Position numbers and translations under genes: made by a program. A stretch of 64,000 bases of DNA, from the NCBI GenBank assembly GCA_029933365.1, contig JAOZOH010000001.1, positions 1-64,000 on the forward strand. Direction: 5' to 3'. The notes below the pieces were generated by a model. The model was given only the letters and a program-made list of their open reading frames with translations, searched no databases and was not told the DNA's origin. The stretch is from Desulfuromusa sp. (GTDB taxonomy: Bacteria > Desulfobacterota > Desulfuromonadia > Desulfuromonadales > Geopsychrobacteraceae). Below are positions 1 to 9,544 of this stretch, piece after piece; the stretch's first letter is position 1, and each line of letters starts with the position of its first letter.

Positions 1-47
1 TATTGTGGGGAAACTCACCCGGGGTTCGAATCCCTGGCCATCCGCCA
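1..47 (+). tRNA. 3' part of a class II tRNA gene (Ser or Leu type), cut by the window edge
   Basis: The window opens inside a tRNA gene. A long variable arm (stem around 5-17), a T arm with TTCGAAT in the loop, the 3' acceptor strand GCCATCC (37-43), a discriminator G and an encoded CCA (45-47) are visible. A long variable arm means tRNA-Ser or tRNA-Leu; the anticodon is outside the window, so the amino acid cannot be read. Confidence 0.85.
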
Positions 48-55
48 TTTAAAAA
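27..55 (+). repeat. Direct repeat copy 1: tRNA tail (29 bp)
   Basis: This T-arm/acceptor/CCA tail plus the following A-rich bases is repeated exactly at 188-216. A tRNA 3' tail repeated downstream is the usual trace left by an integrase that targets the tRNA. Confidence 0.75.
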
Positions 56-187
56 CTAGACAAGTCTTGACGGGATTTGAAGCGGAGCGAGCGCTGACTT
101 AATGTCAGAAGAGCGGACAGGACGTCCGCGTCAGCGAGAGTAGGGGAGTCGACGCAGGAGCCGGCGTGATGCTGGTGACGTAGTGGA

Positions 188-216
188 CGAATCCCTGGCC
201 ATCCGCCATTTAAAAA
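188..216 (+). repeat. Direct repeat copy 2: orphan tRNA tail (29 bp)
   Basis: Exact copy of 27-55 without a tRNA body in front. The 130 bp between the copies are GC-rich with short dyads (GCGGAC/GTCCGC around 113-128) and hold no gene. It may be an att scar left after loss of an integrated element. Confidence 0.7.
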
Positions 217-235
217 TCGAATAATTATTGATTGC

Positions 236-325
<90 letters not shown>

Positions 326-336
326 AATTTGTTAGA

Positions 337-450
337 CTGATGAAAAACGCTCATCTGCGGCGTTACCCTCAATCTACAGTAACGACGTACCTTGCAGTAC
401 GCCTTATTCTGTAGCTTTCGGGTACCTTGCATGTGAACATTTTTGATCAG
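337..450. repeat. Long imperfect palindrome between tRNA-Ser and tRNA-Arg
   Basis: The outer arms CTGATGAAAAACGCTCAT and the reverse complement of the right end (CTGATCAAAAATGTTCAC) pair over about 22 bp. Inner segments (TACCCTCAATCTACAG against TACCCGAAAGCTACAG) also pair. The 114-bp unit can fold into one long interrupted hairpin and holds no gene. Probably a dispersed intergenic repeat or MITE-like element; no second copy is in the window. The remaining bases 451-605 show nothing recognisable. Confidence 0.55.
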
Positions 451-605
451 CTTTGAAACGACTACGGTGGTGATGAAATGCTCAGGAATTCCCGTGATGA
501 GAATTCTGAAGTGACCGAATCTCCTCCTCTTCACCAGATAATTTATGGTAGAATTCAAAAGGGATTGACAAATCCCAGAAATTAAGCGATAAAGCCCATC
601 TTTAT

Positions 606-684
<79 letters not shown>

Positions 685-693
685 AAAAATTAA

Positions 694-727
694 AGGGTTA
701 CAGCAACTTAGCTGTAACCCTTTTTTA
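694..727 (+). terminator. Intrinsic terminator after tRNA-Arg
   Basis: AGGGTTACAGC and GCTGTAACCCT form an 11-bp stem with a 6-nt loop, followed by TTTTTT. It lies 12 bp after the tRNA and would end the tRNA transcript. Confidence 0.85.
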
Positions 728-730
728 GTT

Positions 731-800
731 TTTTGTCCCTCAGTTGTCTTTGTGTTACCCCTATGTTATCCCCGTGGAACCATAGTCAGTCCAAGGCCTT
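731..800 (+). repeat. Island-end repeat, left copy
   Basis: TGTTACCCCTATGTTATCCC (753-772) is repeated exactly at 41031-41050. The bases around it (TTTTGTC before, AACCAT and TCCAAGG after) are also shared imperfectly. Both copies lie inside the island near an att site in direct orientation, so they may be arm-type binding sites or end sequences. The rest of 773-1101 has no clear gene apart from a short helix-turn-helix-like remnant. Confidence 0.55.
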
Positions 801-878
801 TCCTCTCTCGCCGCGTCAAACGTGGTTTTCCGGGTCTACGCAAAAGAAAGGGGATGGCTCGAAATGGGACCGGTCCCA

Positions 879-956
879 ATGTGCCCTACTCTTGAAGCCC
901 TAGCTGAAGAGTTCTATGCCTCTCTTTCATCCATTTACAAATGGGTGGTAAGCTGA
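879..956 (+). pseudogene. Possible helix-turn-helix remnant (25 codons)
   Basis: ATG at 879 opens 25 codons containing TLEALAEEFYASLSSIYKW, which resembles the first helices of a resolvase- or terminase-type HTH, and then stops. There is no continuation in any frame. It is too short to be a functional protein by itself; a gene fragment at the island edge is the simplest reading. Confidence 0.25.
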
Positions 957-1101
957 CCGCAATTGGCTAGCTCATCGTGGCAACTGCTTTCTCCGGGATG
1001 GTTGCTTCGCTTGCGCTTCGCCTATCATCTCGTTATGCTTTAGCACAAGTCAACTTTGCCAATCTGCAACCAATACAACAACAAATAGGACTCTTAAGAA
1101 A

Positions 1102-2142
1102 ATGAAAGAATTATACGAGTCAAACGCAAAAATACAAATCATATGGCTTGAAGATCTTCAGCGAATTCTACGTAGACAAGGGCATACATACAAGCCAGGA
1201 GATGGTGGAAGAATTGACATGATTTATAAAGCAATTACTGCGATACATCATGCCGAAAAAATAAAACCATCAAAAAATTTACCAGAATCAGATCACTTTC
1301 AAATCAATGACCAGTTTATGCGCCTTATATATGAAGAGCTCTTTGAATTTAATAAAATGGGAGATGAGTATATATGCTCAACCTCCGAAGCTCTATTGAA
1401 GTGCAATGGTATAAAACGAAAATTGGACAATTTTACAGTTCCACTATATTTCAGAGGTGAGCATAATTTTGGATGGGATCTTATCTCAAAATTAGGCAGA
1501 AATTTGCAAATTGACTGGGAAGCTAACAATCCCAAGAAAGTAACAGCAAAAGAATTAGAATTAATGAAGGACTTTCAAAATCGAGTAAGGACTGACCCCT
1601 CTTTAAAGATAAAAATATTCGGTGATTCTGAAATATTCCATCCTGATGATTCTGGTTGGTGGTCTATAATGCAACACTACGACGAAGAACATGGTACACG
1701 AATGATTGATGTCACTTCATCTCTTTTTTGTGCTTTGTATTTTGCTTGCAGTGACTGGGACGGCACCATTGATTCATCAGTAGATGGTAAATTATATTTA
1801 TTCCCCTATGATCCAGGCCGTGGTGTAACAAAAACGCCAGAAACTTGGGGAGAACAAATTATTGGATCAGAAGACAAAATCTACAACAATGTAGATGATT
1901 ACTTTAATATAGATAGCAGTTATGAAATTCCAAGGTTAAGAAAATCACCGGTTAGAAATGACCGTGCTCTGTCCCAAGATGGTTTATTTGTTTGGCAATC
2001 GCAGTTTGACTTACCATTGATGACTTTTCAGATATTCCCATTCAGGATTCACAGGGAATTCAAAGTTTCAATATTGAAAGAATTAAATTCTATGGGATAT
2101 ACAAAGGAAAGAATATTATCTGAGAACAGATATGGCTACTAA
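1102..2142 (+). CDS. FRG-domain protein
   Basis: A 346-residue protein whose central part matches the FRG domain: LYFRGEHNFGWDL at about 115-127, then QHYDEEHGTRMIDVTSSLFCALYFACSDWD at about 191-220 (the family pattern is YRG...W...QHYG..TRLLD.T..P..ALYFA). FRG-domain proteins are common in defence islands and prophages; their reaction is not settled. The N-terminal 100 residues show no known domain. The gene stands alone at the left edge, is AT-rich compared with the core genes, and converges with the helicase gene that follows. Identification of the domain is firm; a defence role is inferred from neighbours only. Confidence 0.8.
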   Translation: MKELYESNAKIQIIWLEDLQRILRRQGHTYKPGDGGRIDMIYKAITAIHHAEKIKPSKNLPESDHFQINDQFMRLIYEELFEFNKMGDEYICSTSEALLKCNGIKRKLDNFTVPLYFRGEHNFGWDLISKLGRNLQIDWEANNPKKVTAKELELMKDFQNRVRTDPSLKIKIFGDSEIFHPDDSGWWSIMQHYDEEHGTRMIDVTSSLFCALYFACSDWDGTIDSSVDGKLYLFPYDPGRGVTKTPETWGEQIIGSEDKIYNNVDDYFNIDSSYEIPRLRKSPVRNDRALSQDGLFVWQSQFDLPLMTFQIFPFRIHREFKVSILKELNSMGYTKERILSENRYGY

Positions 2143-2309
2143 GAAACCCTCTTATTGGGTTGTTATATAATATGAGACTTCAAAACATAACAATTCAATT
2201 AATTAAGTTATCCGTCCAAAACCTGTAAAAGTGGCTCAGTATAGCACTTCAAAGCCGATTTAATTTCAAAAATGCCCCCCCCCTGTGGTGAATTTTATTC
2301 GACCACAAA

Positions 2310-4805
2310 TCAAGTCCGTCCAGATAATGTCATGGATTTTTTGATAATTTGAACACATATTTCTTTTTTTGCCTCGTTTCTTTGTGCTTGTTGGGCATAC
2401 TCAAGAACACTTTTCCCGTTGACATCGGATGCGAAGACATCAGCACCAGCATTGATTAAAAGCAGTACCATGTGTGGAGTACAATAATCCGTAGCCATCA
2501 TCAATGGTGTTTGCCCTTTACTATTTTTTTGATCAATATTGGCGCCATGTTGAATTAATATTTCTGCAACTTCATGCTTGCATGCAATCTTGCCATTAGG
2601 TTCAGGAGGCCAGGTAAAAGTACCTTCGCTGGCACCCCACGCAGCATGATGAAGAGGGACCCACCTATCGTTTCTACTACTAACTGTCGGAACATTAGGA
2701 TCTACTCCATTTTCCAAGAAATACCTGGTTGCTGCTGGAGATCCAAAAGTAGCGGCCTCATGTAGCGTTGTGATTTTAAGTTCTGAAAGACCAAAATCAG
2801 GTAAGACTTCGGTTGGTGACTCCTCCCCAATGGTAATTCCGACAGTATTGGATTGTTTGATCTGTGGTGCATTACTTGTTGTTTGCCAGCCCTCTTTCTG
2901 ATGGATATGTTCTTCAAAAATTCCATCAGGCAGGGTGTCGAAGAAATACAACACAGGATCAGTTCCATCGGCACTTCTTTGCGAATTTAAGTCTTCCGCC
3001 CACAGGCTATAGCCTTGGCGGGTTACAATTAGTTCATCCTTGGCACGAGTAAGGGCCACATATAGAACCCGGCGTTCCTCCTCAACCTCATCACTGTCAC
3101 CTAGGGCATATTGTGAAGGATAGGCTCCCGGTGATACATTAACCACATAACACACTTCACTCTCTGTCCCTTTCGCAGAGTGGATTGTGATAATGGTTAC
3201 GATATCCTCAGTTTCCAGTCGATCCACTTGGGTTCCATGTACAGGGTCAAGAAGGTATTCTTCTATAAACGCCAAAATAGATGTATGTTTCTCCGCAAGT
3301 TTTTCTACCAATCGAAAGTCTTTGCGACGTTTATCCCACCCTTGTTTCTGATATTTCGCAGACAGAACCTCTTCCATCGTACGAACCACGCTTGCTAAAG
3401 CCTTTGAAACCTCCGTTTGGAGTTCCTTCACTATTTGAACAGCTGCCAAAGCAACGACGGGTATCTTGGGTTCATCTTTCATCGCCTGAATGCATCCATC
3501 AAGCGTCTGTTCCGTAAGAATTCGTTCGATCACCCGATTTGCAGTCACTTCACCAACACCATTCCAAAGCGTGAGAAAGCGCATCCACCCGATTTCATCC
3601 TGTGGGTTAGCAACGAGACGCAAAACGGCCAACACATCACGAACATGCGCCGATTCCAGGAGCTTGGTTCCGCCAATAAATCGATATGGGATTTCTTTCG
3701 CCAAAAAAGAACTTTCCACAACCCTTCCTGTAAAACTCGACCGAACCAGAATCATGTGCTCCTGCCAGTTAGCCCCAGCGTTCCTCCTTTCGATTAAGTC
3801 CTCCGCAATCCAACGTCCTTCCTCCCATTCGTTGACAAAGGTGTGAAGCTGGGGGCACATGCCACTGCCACGAGCTGCAACCAAATCCTTTTCGTAATTT
3901 AGAGGACTTTCTGAAAGAAGCCAATTTGAAGCGTCTAGAATCTCCTGGGTCGAACGGTAATTTTTCTCCAGTTTAAGAGTTACTGAGTCTTCAACACGCT
4001 CAGAAAAGCTATGAACATTGCGGAAATCAGCGCCCCGGAAACCATAAATTGATTGCGCGTCATCTCCAACGCAGAACAATGTGACTTGGTTGCGTAACGG
4101 GTTTATCAGCTTCCATTGAAGCGGGTTTGTATCCTGCATTTCATCTACAAGGATATGGTCATACTGGTTGGCTATCCAGGAACAAGTTTCAGGTGAGGTT
4201 GACAACCGTTGAGCAACGACATCAAGTATGTCATCGTAATCAAGATATCGTCGGTCTTTTTTTCTTGCCTCATACGCGAGCATTACTTGGGCAATCTTTT
4301 CCTTTTGCCCATATGAATCTGGCAAATCCTTTAGAATTGTTGCATAGAGTGTCTGCCCCGTATTTCTTGCAAAAGAATAAAGGTCACATAGCTGCTTAGC
4401 ACTTGGAAGTGGTGGGGAAGATTTTTTCCCTCTCAATACCTTGAACAACTGCATTTGGTCATCTCTATCAATGACTGAATAATCTTTGTAACCAAATGCC
4501 GAGGGTGCTCGCCTTATAAGTGAAATGCACCATGTATGAAACGTGGAGGCATTGAGTTCTTTCGCTCTATCACCAAGATGCATGCCTACTCGTTCAACTA
4601 TTTCAGATGCTGCTCGCCGCGTGAACGTGAGAATTTTGATTCTGTGGGATGGCGTTCCGGTTGAAATAAGGAAAGCAGCGCGAGCAATGATAGTCTTTGT
4701 TTTACCGCATCCCGCACCAGCTAGCACAAGGGCATGCTGGCGTTGTAAGGATGCTGCCATTCTTTGGTGTTCGTTAAGCTCAGACAGTAATGAGTCGACA
4801 GTCAT
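2310..4805 (-). CDS. UvrD/PcrA-like superfamily 1 helicase with C-terminal ankyrin repeats
   Basis: 831 residues. SF1A helicase motifs in order: Walker A GAGCGKT at 30-36, motif Ia TFTRRAASEI about 60-69, motif II DEMQDT 221-226, motif III GDDAQSIYGFRGAD about 247-260, motif IV YRST, motif V TIHSAKGTESE and motif VI VLYVALTRAKDEL. The helicase ends near 640 and an ankyrin block runs from about 681 to 800 (LHEAATFG, PLHHAAWGAS, TPLMMATDY, SVLEYAQQAQ), three to four repeats. Ankyrin fusion to a UvrD-like helicase is unusual; the repeats probably bind a protein partner. It lies downstream of herA and SIR2 on the same strand after a 350-bp gap, so it may be a third member of that system or a separate gene. 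Confidence 0.88.
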   Translation of the reverse strand: MTVDSLLSELNEHQRMAASLQRQHALVLAGAGCGKTKTIIARAAFLISTGTPSHRIKILTFTRRAASEIVERVGMHLGDRAKELNASTFHTWCISLIRRAPSAFGYKDYSVIDRDDQMQLFKVLRGKKSSPPLPSAKQLCDLYSFARNTGQTLYATILKDLPDSYGQKEKIAQVMLAYEARKKDRRYLDYDDILDVVAQRLSTSPETCSWIANQYDHILVDEMQDTNPLQWKLINPLRNQVTLFCVGDDAQSIYGFRGADFRNVHSFSERVEDSVTLKLEKNYRSTQEILDASNWLLSESPLNYEKDLVAARGSGMCPQLHTFVNEWEEGRWIAEDLIERRNAGANWQEHMILVRSSFTGRVVESSFLAKEIPYRFIGGTKLLESAHVRDVLAVLRLVANPQDEIGWMRFLTLWNGVGEVTANRVIERILTEQTLDGCIQAMKDEPKIPVVALAAVQIVKELQTEVSKALASVVRTMEEVLSAKYQKQGWDKRRKDFRLVEKLAEKHTSILAFIEEYLLDPVHGTQVDRLETEDIVTIITIHSAKGTESEVCYVVNVSPGAYPSQYALGDSDEVEEERRVLYVALTRAKDELIVTRQGYSLWAEDLNSQRSADGTDPVLYFFDTLPDGIFEEHIHQKEGWQTTSNAPQIKQSNTVGITIGEESPTEVLPDFGLSELKITTLHEAATFGSPAATRYFLENGVDPNVPTVSSRNDRWVPLHHAAWGASEGTFTWPPEPNGKIACKHEVAEILIQHGANIDQKNSKGQTPLMMATDYCTPHMVLLLINAGADVFASDVNGKSVLEYAQQAQRNEAKKEICVQIIKKSMTLSGRT

Positions 4806-4906
4806 TTTTCTCTCAAATGCTTATTGCTAAAGGATCTAACAACAGAGTTCACTGGTGGATAGCTCGTAGCACAGCGGGGAGTTTGACGTCCTTGAGTAGC
4901 CAGTTA

Positions 4907-5080
4907 TCAGGCCTTGCCCATATATTGAGATGCACCAATTTCTTTTGAACATAAACCGTACCCTTTTGCTTCGTAAATATTAAATACCGCCTGAACTACA
5001 GGCAATGGCAATTCCAATGACTCTTGAATTATCTTACCATTAAGCCATTTATTACCATTATGAGTCTCGTTTACAATGAA
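4907..5080 (-). pseudogene. Open frame of 57 codons between herA and the helicase; possible gene remnant
   Basis: An open frame with protein-like composition (segments such as NGNKWLNGKII and LPLPVVQAVFNIYEAKGYGL) ends at TGA 4907-4909, but it has no ATG and is preceded by a stop. It may be the tail of a decayed gene or a small gene with an unusual start. It matches no family that I recognise. The rest of the 4806-5159 gap shows nothing else. Confidence 0.3.
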
Positions 5081-5159
5081 CTATAAAAAACAAGATGTTT
5101 TTAGGCTCAATGATGTAACCACAAATTGTTGCACAGGGATGATGTCTCTCGGGCATAGG

Positions 5160-7010
5160 CTACTCTGCCATCCGACTGGCTATTTGTGCTATTTCAGCCT
5201 CGGACAATCGATCAAGTGTCCATCCTTTGGCAAATTTCGCAGTTTCAGATTTCGGCAGCTGATTTTCTGTGAGGTCTCTTATTCGAACACGGGCAGGCAT
5301 GGCTGCACCTTCACCAACAAAGATAGCTTCTTGCTGAGCAAGATTTGGTAATGTCTTAGTCATGCCCGATAAACCGTCTGGTAAGAAACGAGCCACGTGC
5401 TGCTGATCCGCAGCGTTTGTTAGCCTCAACACAAGCCAAGTGCCACACTGAGAGATGACTGTGCTTTCCACGTCTGCAGGTCGTTGACTGACCAGCATTA
5501 ATCCAATGCCATACTTCCGACCTTCCCGTGCAATACGCCGGATCGCGGTTTGGGCTGCTGCATACTCTGCTTCTCCACGGTCAGGAACATAGCGATGGGC
5601 TTCTTCGCAGACGAGTAAAATTGGATCGCGCTTACGTTCTTCAGTGGTTTGATGAATTTTATATTGAAATAGAAGACGAGCCAGCATTGCGGCTAATGGG
5701 CCAGCGACCTCGTTAGGAAGCCCGGAAATATCAAGAATTCGTAAGTCTTTGTTGGCACCTTCAGCATCTGTGATTATACCGACCAATTGTGCAATGATGT
5801 GCTCCAGAGGTGGACTTTGCTCTGTCCAATCCCGCATCAAAAAGCGAATTCTAGGATCACGTCTCAAAACGGAAAGTTTGTCCAAGATAGATTTAAATGA
5901 CTTTGAAAAATCCGTCATGGTAACGCTTGCCAGCACTCCGTTTTGAACTCGTGCAGCTTGCAAATACATAATATGATTATAAAACTCTTGGAGGCAAAAG
6001 GGGCGTGGCTTGTCACGATCAAACTCGATCAGTTGCTCGACCGTAGCGCCAGTCTTGGGGCGTGGTTCGTCATGATGCAGCCCATCTGTAGGAGCTGTCC
6101 CACCATGTGCAGTAGGTGACGGGTCTACTAGGTCGGCAGCTACCATTCGCGCGTATGTAATCGCCTTGTAGACGATGTTGTTTTGGGACGTAGCTTCTTG
6201 TTCGGTTTTACCGATAACAAGAGTCCGAAATTCATCTGCTGACATCAGCCAGTATGGGAGATTAATCGGTGTCCCAGTCGTTTCCTCTGTGCCGAGAGGA
6301 TCGTAAGCACGATAGACAATAGCACGTTCTTTGAAAGCGTTACTGTATTCGTCGTGGGGGTCGATGATCACGATTCGCGGATGACTTACTGTCTCTGGTT
6401 CTGCTTTATGTTCAAGCATACTATGAAGTAATGCAGCGACTGCACCTGATTTTCCAGAACCAGTGGAGCCGAGAATTGCACAGTGCATACCGAACATTTT
6501 GTCAATATTGGTTCGACAGACTGCATTATCAGCGCCTACGTAGTAAGCAAACGGGACAAGTGGATTATAGGTGTCCGTGTGTTGTTGCCCCTCCGCAGCA
6601 GTGTATATCTCGGTAGTTTCTTCTCGGGTTAGAAGGTGAACGCTTTGACGGGGAAGTGGGTATGTTGTAACACCTCGAACAAAGTTCAGTTTCTGTTCTG
6701 CAGAATTCCACGTACCTTCTGAAAAAAGCTCAATTTCCATCAGTCGCTGGTCTGCATCTGGCGGAATATGTTTCCCAGTTTCAAGGAGCTCTTCAGAACG
6801 CATACGCAAAAGCGTCACGAATCCGAATACCAATCGACGGCCAAAGTGTACCTTGACGATACTCCCGATCTGTCCGATTGGGTAAACTCGGCCTTCATAG
6901 ATTCGGGTCAATTCCGTTACATCTCCAGAGAGTTCTACCCTGATTGTAGTTCCGGATACTTCGACGATATGTCCAATCTTGAGGTCTTGGATAAGGTCAA
7001 ATGTTTTCAT
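5160..7010 (-). CDS. HerA-type ATPase (SIR2-HerA defence system)
   Basis: 616 residues. The N-terminal 70 residues look like the HAS beta-barrel of HerA (IGHIVEVSGTTIRVEL, VGQIG-like turns). Walker A is GSTGSGKSG at 181-189, Walker B LLVCEEAHRYVPD near 455, and the sensor region QRPADVESTVISQCGT follows. HerA forms hexameric DNA-translocase rings; with SIR2 partners it makes an anti-phage complex that destroys NAD+. Its ATG overlaps the SIR2 stop codon (ATGA at 7007-7010), so the two were translated together. An IS now splits the SIR2 gene, so HerA is probably intact but without its partner. The family call is firm. Confidence 0.9.
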   Translation of the reverse strand: MKTFDLIQDLKIGHIVEVSGTTIRVELSGDVTELTRIYEGRVYPIGQIGSIVKVHFGRRLVFGFVTLLRMRSEELLETGKHIPPDADQRLMEIELFSEGTWNSAEQKLNFVRGVTTYPLPRQSVHLLTREETTEIYTAAEGQQHTDTYNPLVPFAYYVGADNAVCRTNIDKMFGMHCAILGSTGSGKSGAVAALLHSMLEHKAEPETVSHPRIVIIDPHDEYSNAFKERAIVYRAYDPLGTEETTGTPINLPYWLMSADEFRTLVIGKTEQEATSQNNIVYKAITYARMVAADLVDPSPTAHGGTAPTDGLHHDEPRPKTGATVEQLIEFDRDKPRPFCLQEFYNHIMYLQAARVQNGVLASVTMTDFSKSFKSILDKLSVLRRDPRIRFLMRDWTEQSPPLEHIIAQLVGIITDAEGANKDLRILDISGLPNEVAGPLAAMLARLLFQYKIHQTTEERKRDPILLVCEEAHRYVPDRGEAEYAAAQTAIRRIAREGRKYGIGLMLVSQRPADVESTVISQCGTWLVLRLTNAADQQHVARFLPDGLSGMTKTLPNLAQQEAIFVGEGAAMPARVRIRDLTENQLPKSETAKFAKGWTLDRLSEAEIAQIASRMAE

Positions 7011-7767
7011 AACAAGAAAGCCTCTGCGCCACTGTTAAGGATTTTTGTTACACCCTTTAATTTCCACCATTCACGACTTTCTCCGTCAGCTGGGGGGGCG
7101 AGTGGACCCTCATCACCAACGTAAATTCCGTCCGCTGCCATTACATAAAGCCGTTTTGCCCAAGGGGCTGTCTGCCACCTTTTGAGCGTGGGATTAACGT
7201 TAAGCGAAAAAGCAATAATTGTTGTTTTGTTTTCGGGCCTTTGAAGGGCCAATTCAATTTCTTGATTGATGTGCTCATCACCGAAGCTGTACCCACAGGT
7301 GACAAGGATATTCTCCTCCGACGACCCTAATGCACGGCGGAATAAATCGAATTGGGCCGCAAAAGGGTCACGTTGCGTGGCTAAATACTTGGTTGATTGT
7401 GGATATATCAAAACCCGTGAAGTCTTTTGGGGGTAGAGGTCTCCATCCCGGACTCTCCATACGTAACCATCATCACTTAAATGCCAATCAATTGAACCAT
7501 GGAGTTTGATTACTTGGGCTCGATGTCGAAGGTCTGGCGCATCTTCGCCATACCTATGAGTTCGATAGGCAACAGCTCCTCCAGAAAATCCATCCCAGTA
7601 GGAAAAACCACCCAGAGCCAATGCGTCCTCTAGCAGTGTGTCATAATTTGTTGTGAAGAGTCGAACCGCCCGTCTTCGTTCTGCTATGCCAGCTTGACTG
7701 CGATTGAATAATGCGGACACAAACTCAGAATGAAGATTGATCTTGCCCAGCAACAACGGACACCAAG

Positions 7768-8634
7768 CTAAGCTACAAGTTTGGCCTCAAACGCTTCCGG
7801 GCTGATATGGCCGTTTGCGCTGTGGCGACGGCTGCGATTATAGTCGACTTCAATATATTCGAAAAGGGTTCTGCGCATATTATCTCGAGTTAGGAAACGT
7901 TCGCCATGAATCACTTCTACCTTCAATGTGTGGAAAAAGCTCTCGGCACAAGCATTATCATAACAGTTGCCCTTGGCACTCATGCTGCAAATCAGTTTGT
8001 GCTGTGAAAGCAGACTCTGGTAACGAATCGAACAATATTGGCTACCGCGATCGGAATGAACAATAACTCCTTTGGGCATGCGCCGTCGCCATAGAGCCAT
8101 TTGCAAGGCATCACAGGTTAGGCCTGCAGTCATGCGTTCGGAAATAGACCAACCAATGACCATGCGGGAGTACAAATCGATGATGACAGCTAAATAGAGC
8201 CAGCCTTCATCGGTCCACAAATATGTGATATCGCCGACCCATTTCTGGTTGGGAAGCGAAGCATTAAAATCTTGCTGCAACAGATTGGGTGCCACCGGCA
8301 GATTGTGCTTCGAGTTGGTCGTCGCTTTGAACTTTTTTGCCGCTTTGGCTCGCAGCCCCTGGCGTTTCATGCTGGCCGCCACCGTTTTTCGGTTGTAGTT
8401 CTGTCCTTGATCCTGAAGGTCAAGAGTGATCTCGGGCGATCCCGAGCGTTCTTTACGGGCAATAAAGGCCTCGGCAACTTGCTGATCAAGAAGTATTCGC
8501 CGTTTCTGACTTTCTGACAGATACTGTTGTCGATGGCGCCAGCAGTAATAGCCGCTGCGGGACACAACAAGAACACGACACATGGCGCTCACTGTAAAAA
8601 TACCTGAGTGTTTTTGCATAAAGGTGTATTTCAT
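7768..8634 (-). CDS. IS3-family transposase OrfB (DDE integrase core)
   Basis: 288 residues with an HTH_21-like start ([11 protein letters not shown]) and a DDE core: [11 protein letters not shown] (first Asp), [11 protein letters not shown] (second Asp), [15 protein letters not shown] (Glu). This is the catalytic protein for IS transposition. It overlaps orfA by ATGA at 8631-8634, where coupling or a programmed frameshift would give the OrfAB fusion. Intact, so the IS is probably recent and possibly active. Confidence 0.95.
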   Translation of the reverse strand: MKYTFMQKHSGIFTVSAMCRVLVVSRSGYYCWRHRQQYLSESQKRRILLDQQVAEAFIARKERSGSPEITLDLQDQGQNYNRKTVAASMKRQGLRAKAAKKFKATTNSKHNLPVAPNLLQQDFNASLPNQKWVGDITYLWTDEGWLYLAVIIDLYSRMVIGWSISERMTAGLTCDALQMALWRRRMPKGVIVHSDRGSQYCSIRYQSLLSQHKLICSMSAKGNCYDNACAESFFHTLKVEVIHGERFLTRDNMRRTLFEYIEVDYNRSRRHSANGHISPEAFEAKLVA

Positions 8635-8930
8635 TTCAGGCTTTTCGCGAAGTACACCGCCGCCTTTTTTACGATAGCCAACTCCTCGGCCTGCTGAGCT
8701 AGCTGGCGTTTAAGGCGAGCATTTTCGGTAGCCAGTTGTTGCTCGGTATCGCTCTGTGTTTGTAGCAACCGTGCTTTACCGCGCCAATTATAGAGCTGGG
8801 TTTCGTGTAGACCGAGTTGTTTTGCTGCCTCGGCAACACCAACTTTTTCTGCCAGTGCCAAGGCCTCGGCCTTGTACTCTTGAGAATAACGTTTACGTGA
8901 TGGTTTGTTCTGTGCTTTTTGTTTTTTCAT
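8631..8930 (-). CDS. IS3-family transposase OrfA (HTH_8)
   Basis: 99 residues. Lys/Arg-rich start, then [36 protein letters not shown], a transposase-8 helix-turn-helix, and a C-terminal leucine-zipper coiled coil (about 52-90). It binds the IS ends and regulates transposition. It lies directly upstream of orfB. Confidence 0.93.
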   Translation of the reverse strand: MKKQKAQNKPSRKRYSQEYKAEALALAEKVGVAEAAKQLGLHETQLYNWRGKARLLQTQSDTEQQLATENARLKRQLAQQAEELAIVKKAAVYFAKSLK

Positions 8931-9544
8931 AGATCACCTCTGTTACGAAGATTACTCGCTTAACAGGGTGTCTGTCGAGACTGGGCAGGATCAGATTCAC
9001 TTTAACAATTGAGTTGTCACGGCTGCCGATCTTTTGGGGGGTTTCGTCCTTTTCTGGTTGATACCCCCACCGGATCGTCTCGGCAATCCAGCCAAGAATT
9101 CTCTGATGTAATTTATCTAATTGCTCCAGTTCAAGTATGACATCTCCAAAATTTGTGTTTTGCTCTTTTGATCGCTCAGCGATTGTTCTGTAATCACTAA
9201 GTTGACTGAGAATATGTTCGATATGGGCATAGTCAGAAAGTTGTCCCTTAACATGATCGAGCACCTTCTTGTCATCCTCCTCCCCGTATTCCTCTGCCAT
9301 TTCAAAGACACGTTTAGTGAGTGGCAGCATCAAAGGAATTCCGGCGTCGAGGCTTATTCCCGCGCCAAACAACCATGATTGGTTTCCGGCCGCAAGCAGT
9401 TCATCAAGTTGTGTCAAGCTGTCGTTGAATGTTGTATCCATAGCAAGGTTACTCCGATACATATTTTCATAGATCAAGTTTGAAAACGTGAGTTTGTGCG
9501 ATTGTTAATGTGTCGAAAGGGATATTGTTGCTTTTACAAGTGTT

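Larger units (their letters stand above)
7743..8988 (-). mobile_element. IS3-family insertion sequence, 1246 bp, with GATC target duplication
   Basis: Terminal inverted repeats start TTGCCCAG (left, 7743) and CTGCCCAG (right, complement of 8988) and share a GACACC block 14 bp further in. GATC is found on both sides (7739-7742 and 8989-8992). It carries the orfA/orfB pair of IS3 elements. The length and duplication restore the host frame exactly on removal, which supports these ends. Exact end positions could shift by a base or two. Confidence 0.85.
7007..9441 (-). pseudogene. SIR2-family NADase gene, interrupted by an IS3 element
   Basis: The 5' part (from 9441 down to 8989) encodes WLFGAGISLDAGIP, a SIR2 NAD-binding start. 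The 3' part (7738 down to 7007) encodes FTTNYDTLL and VIKLHGSIDWHL, both typical SIR2 motifs. Removing the IS (7743-8988) and one GATC copy joins VNLI to NLHSEFV in frame, giving about 394 residues from ATG 9441 (GGAG 10 nt upstream) or 406 from the ATG at 9477. The gene overlaps herA by ATGA. As it stands neither half is a complete NADase; a promoter inside the IS could still express the C-terminal piece. Read as a recently inactivated defence gene. Confidence 0.88.
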
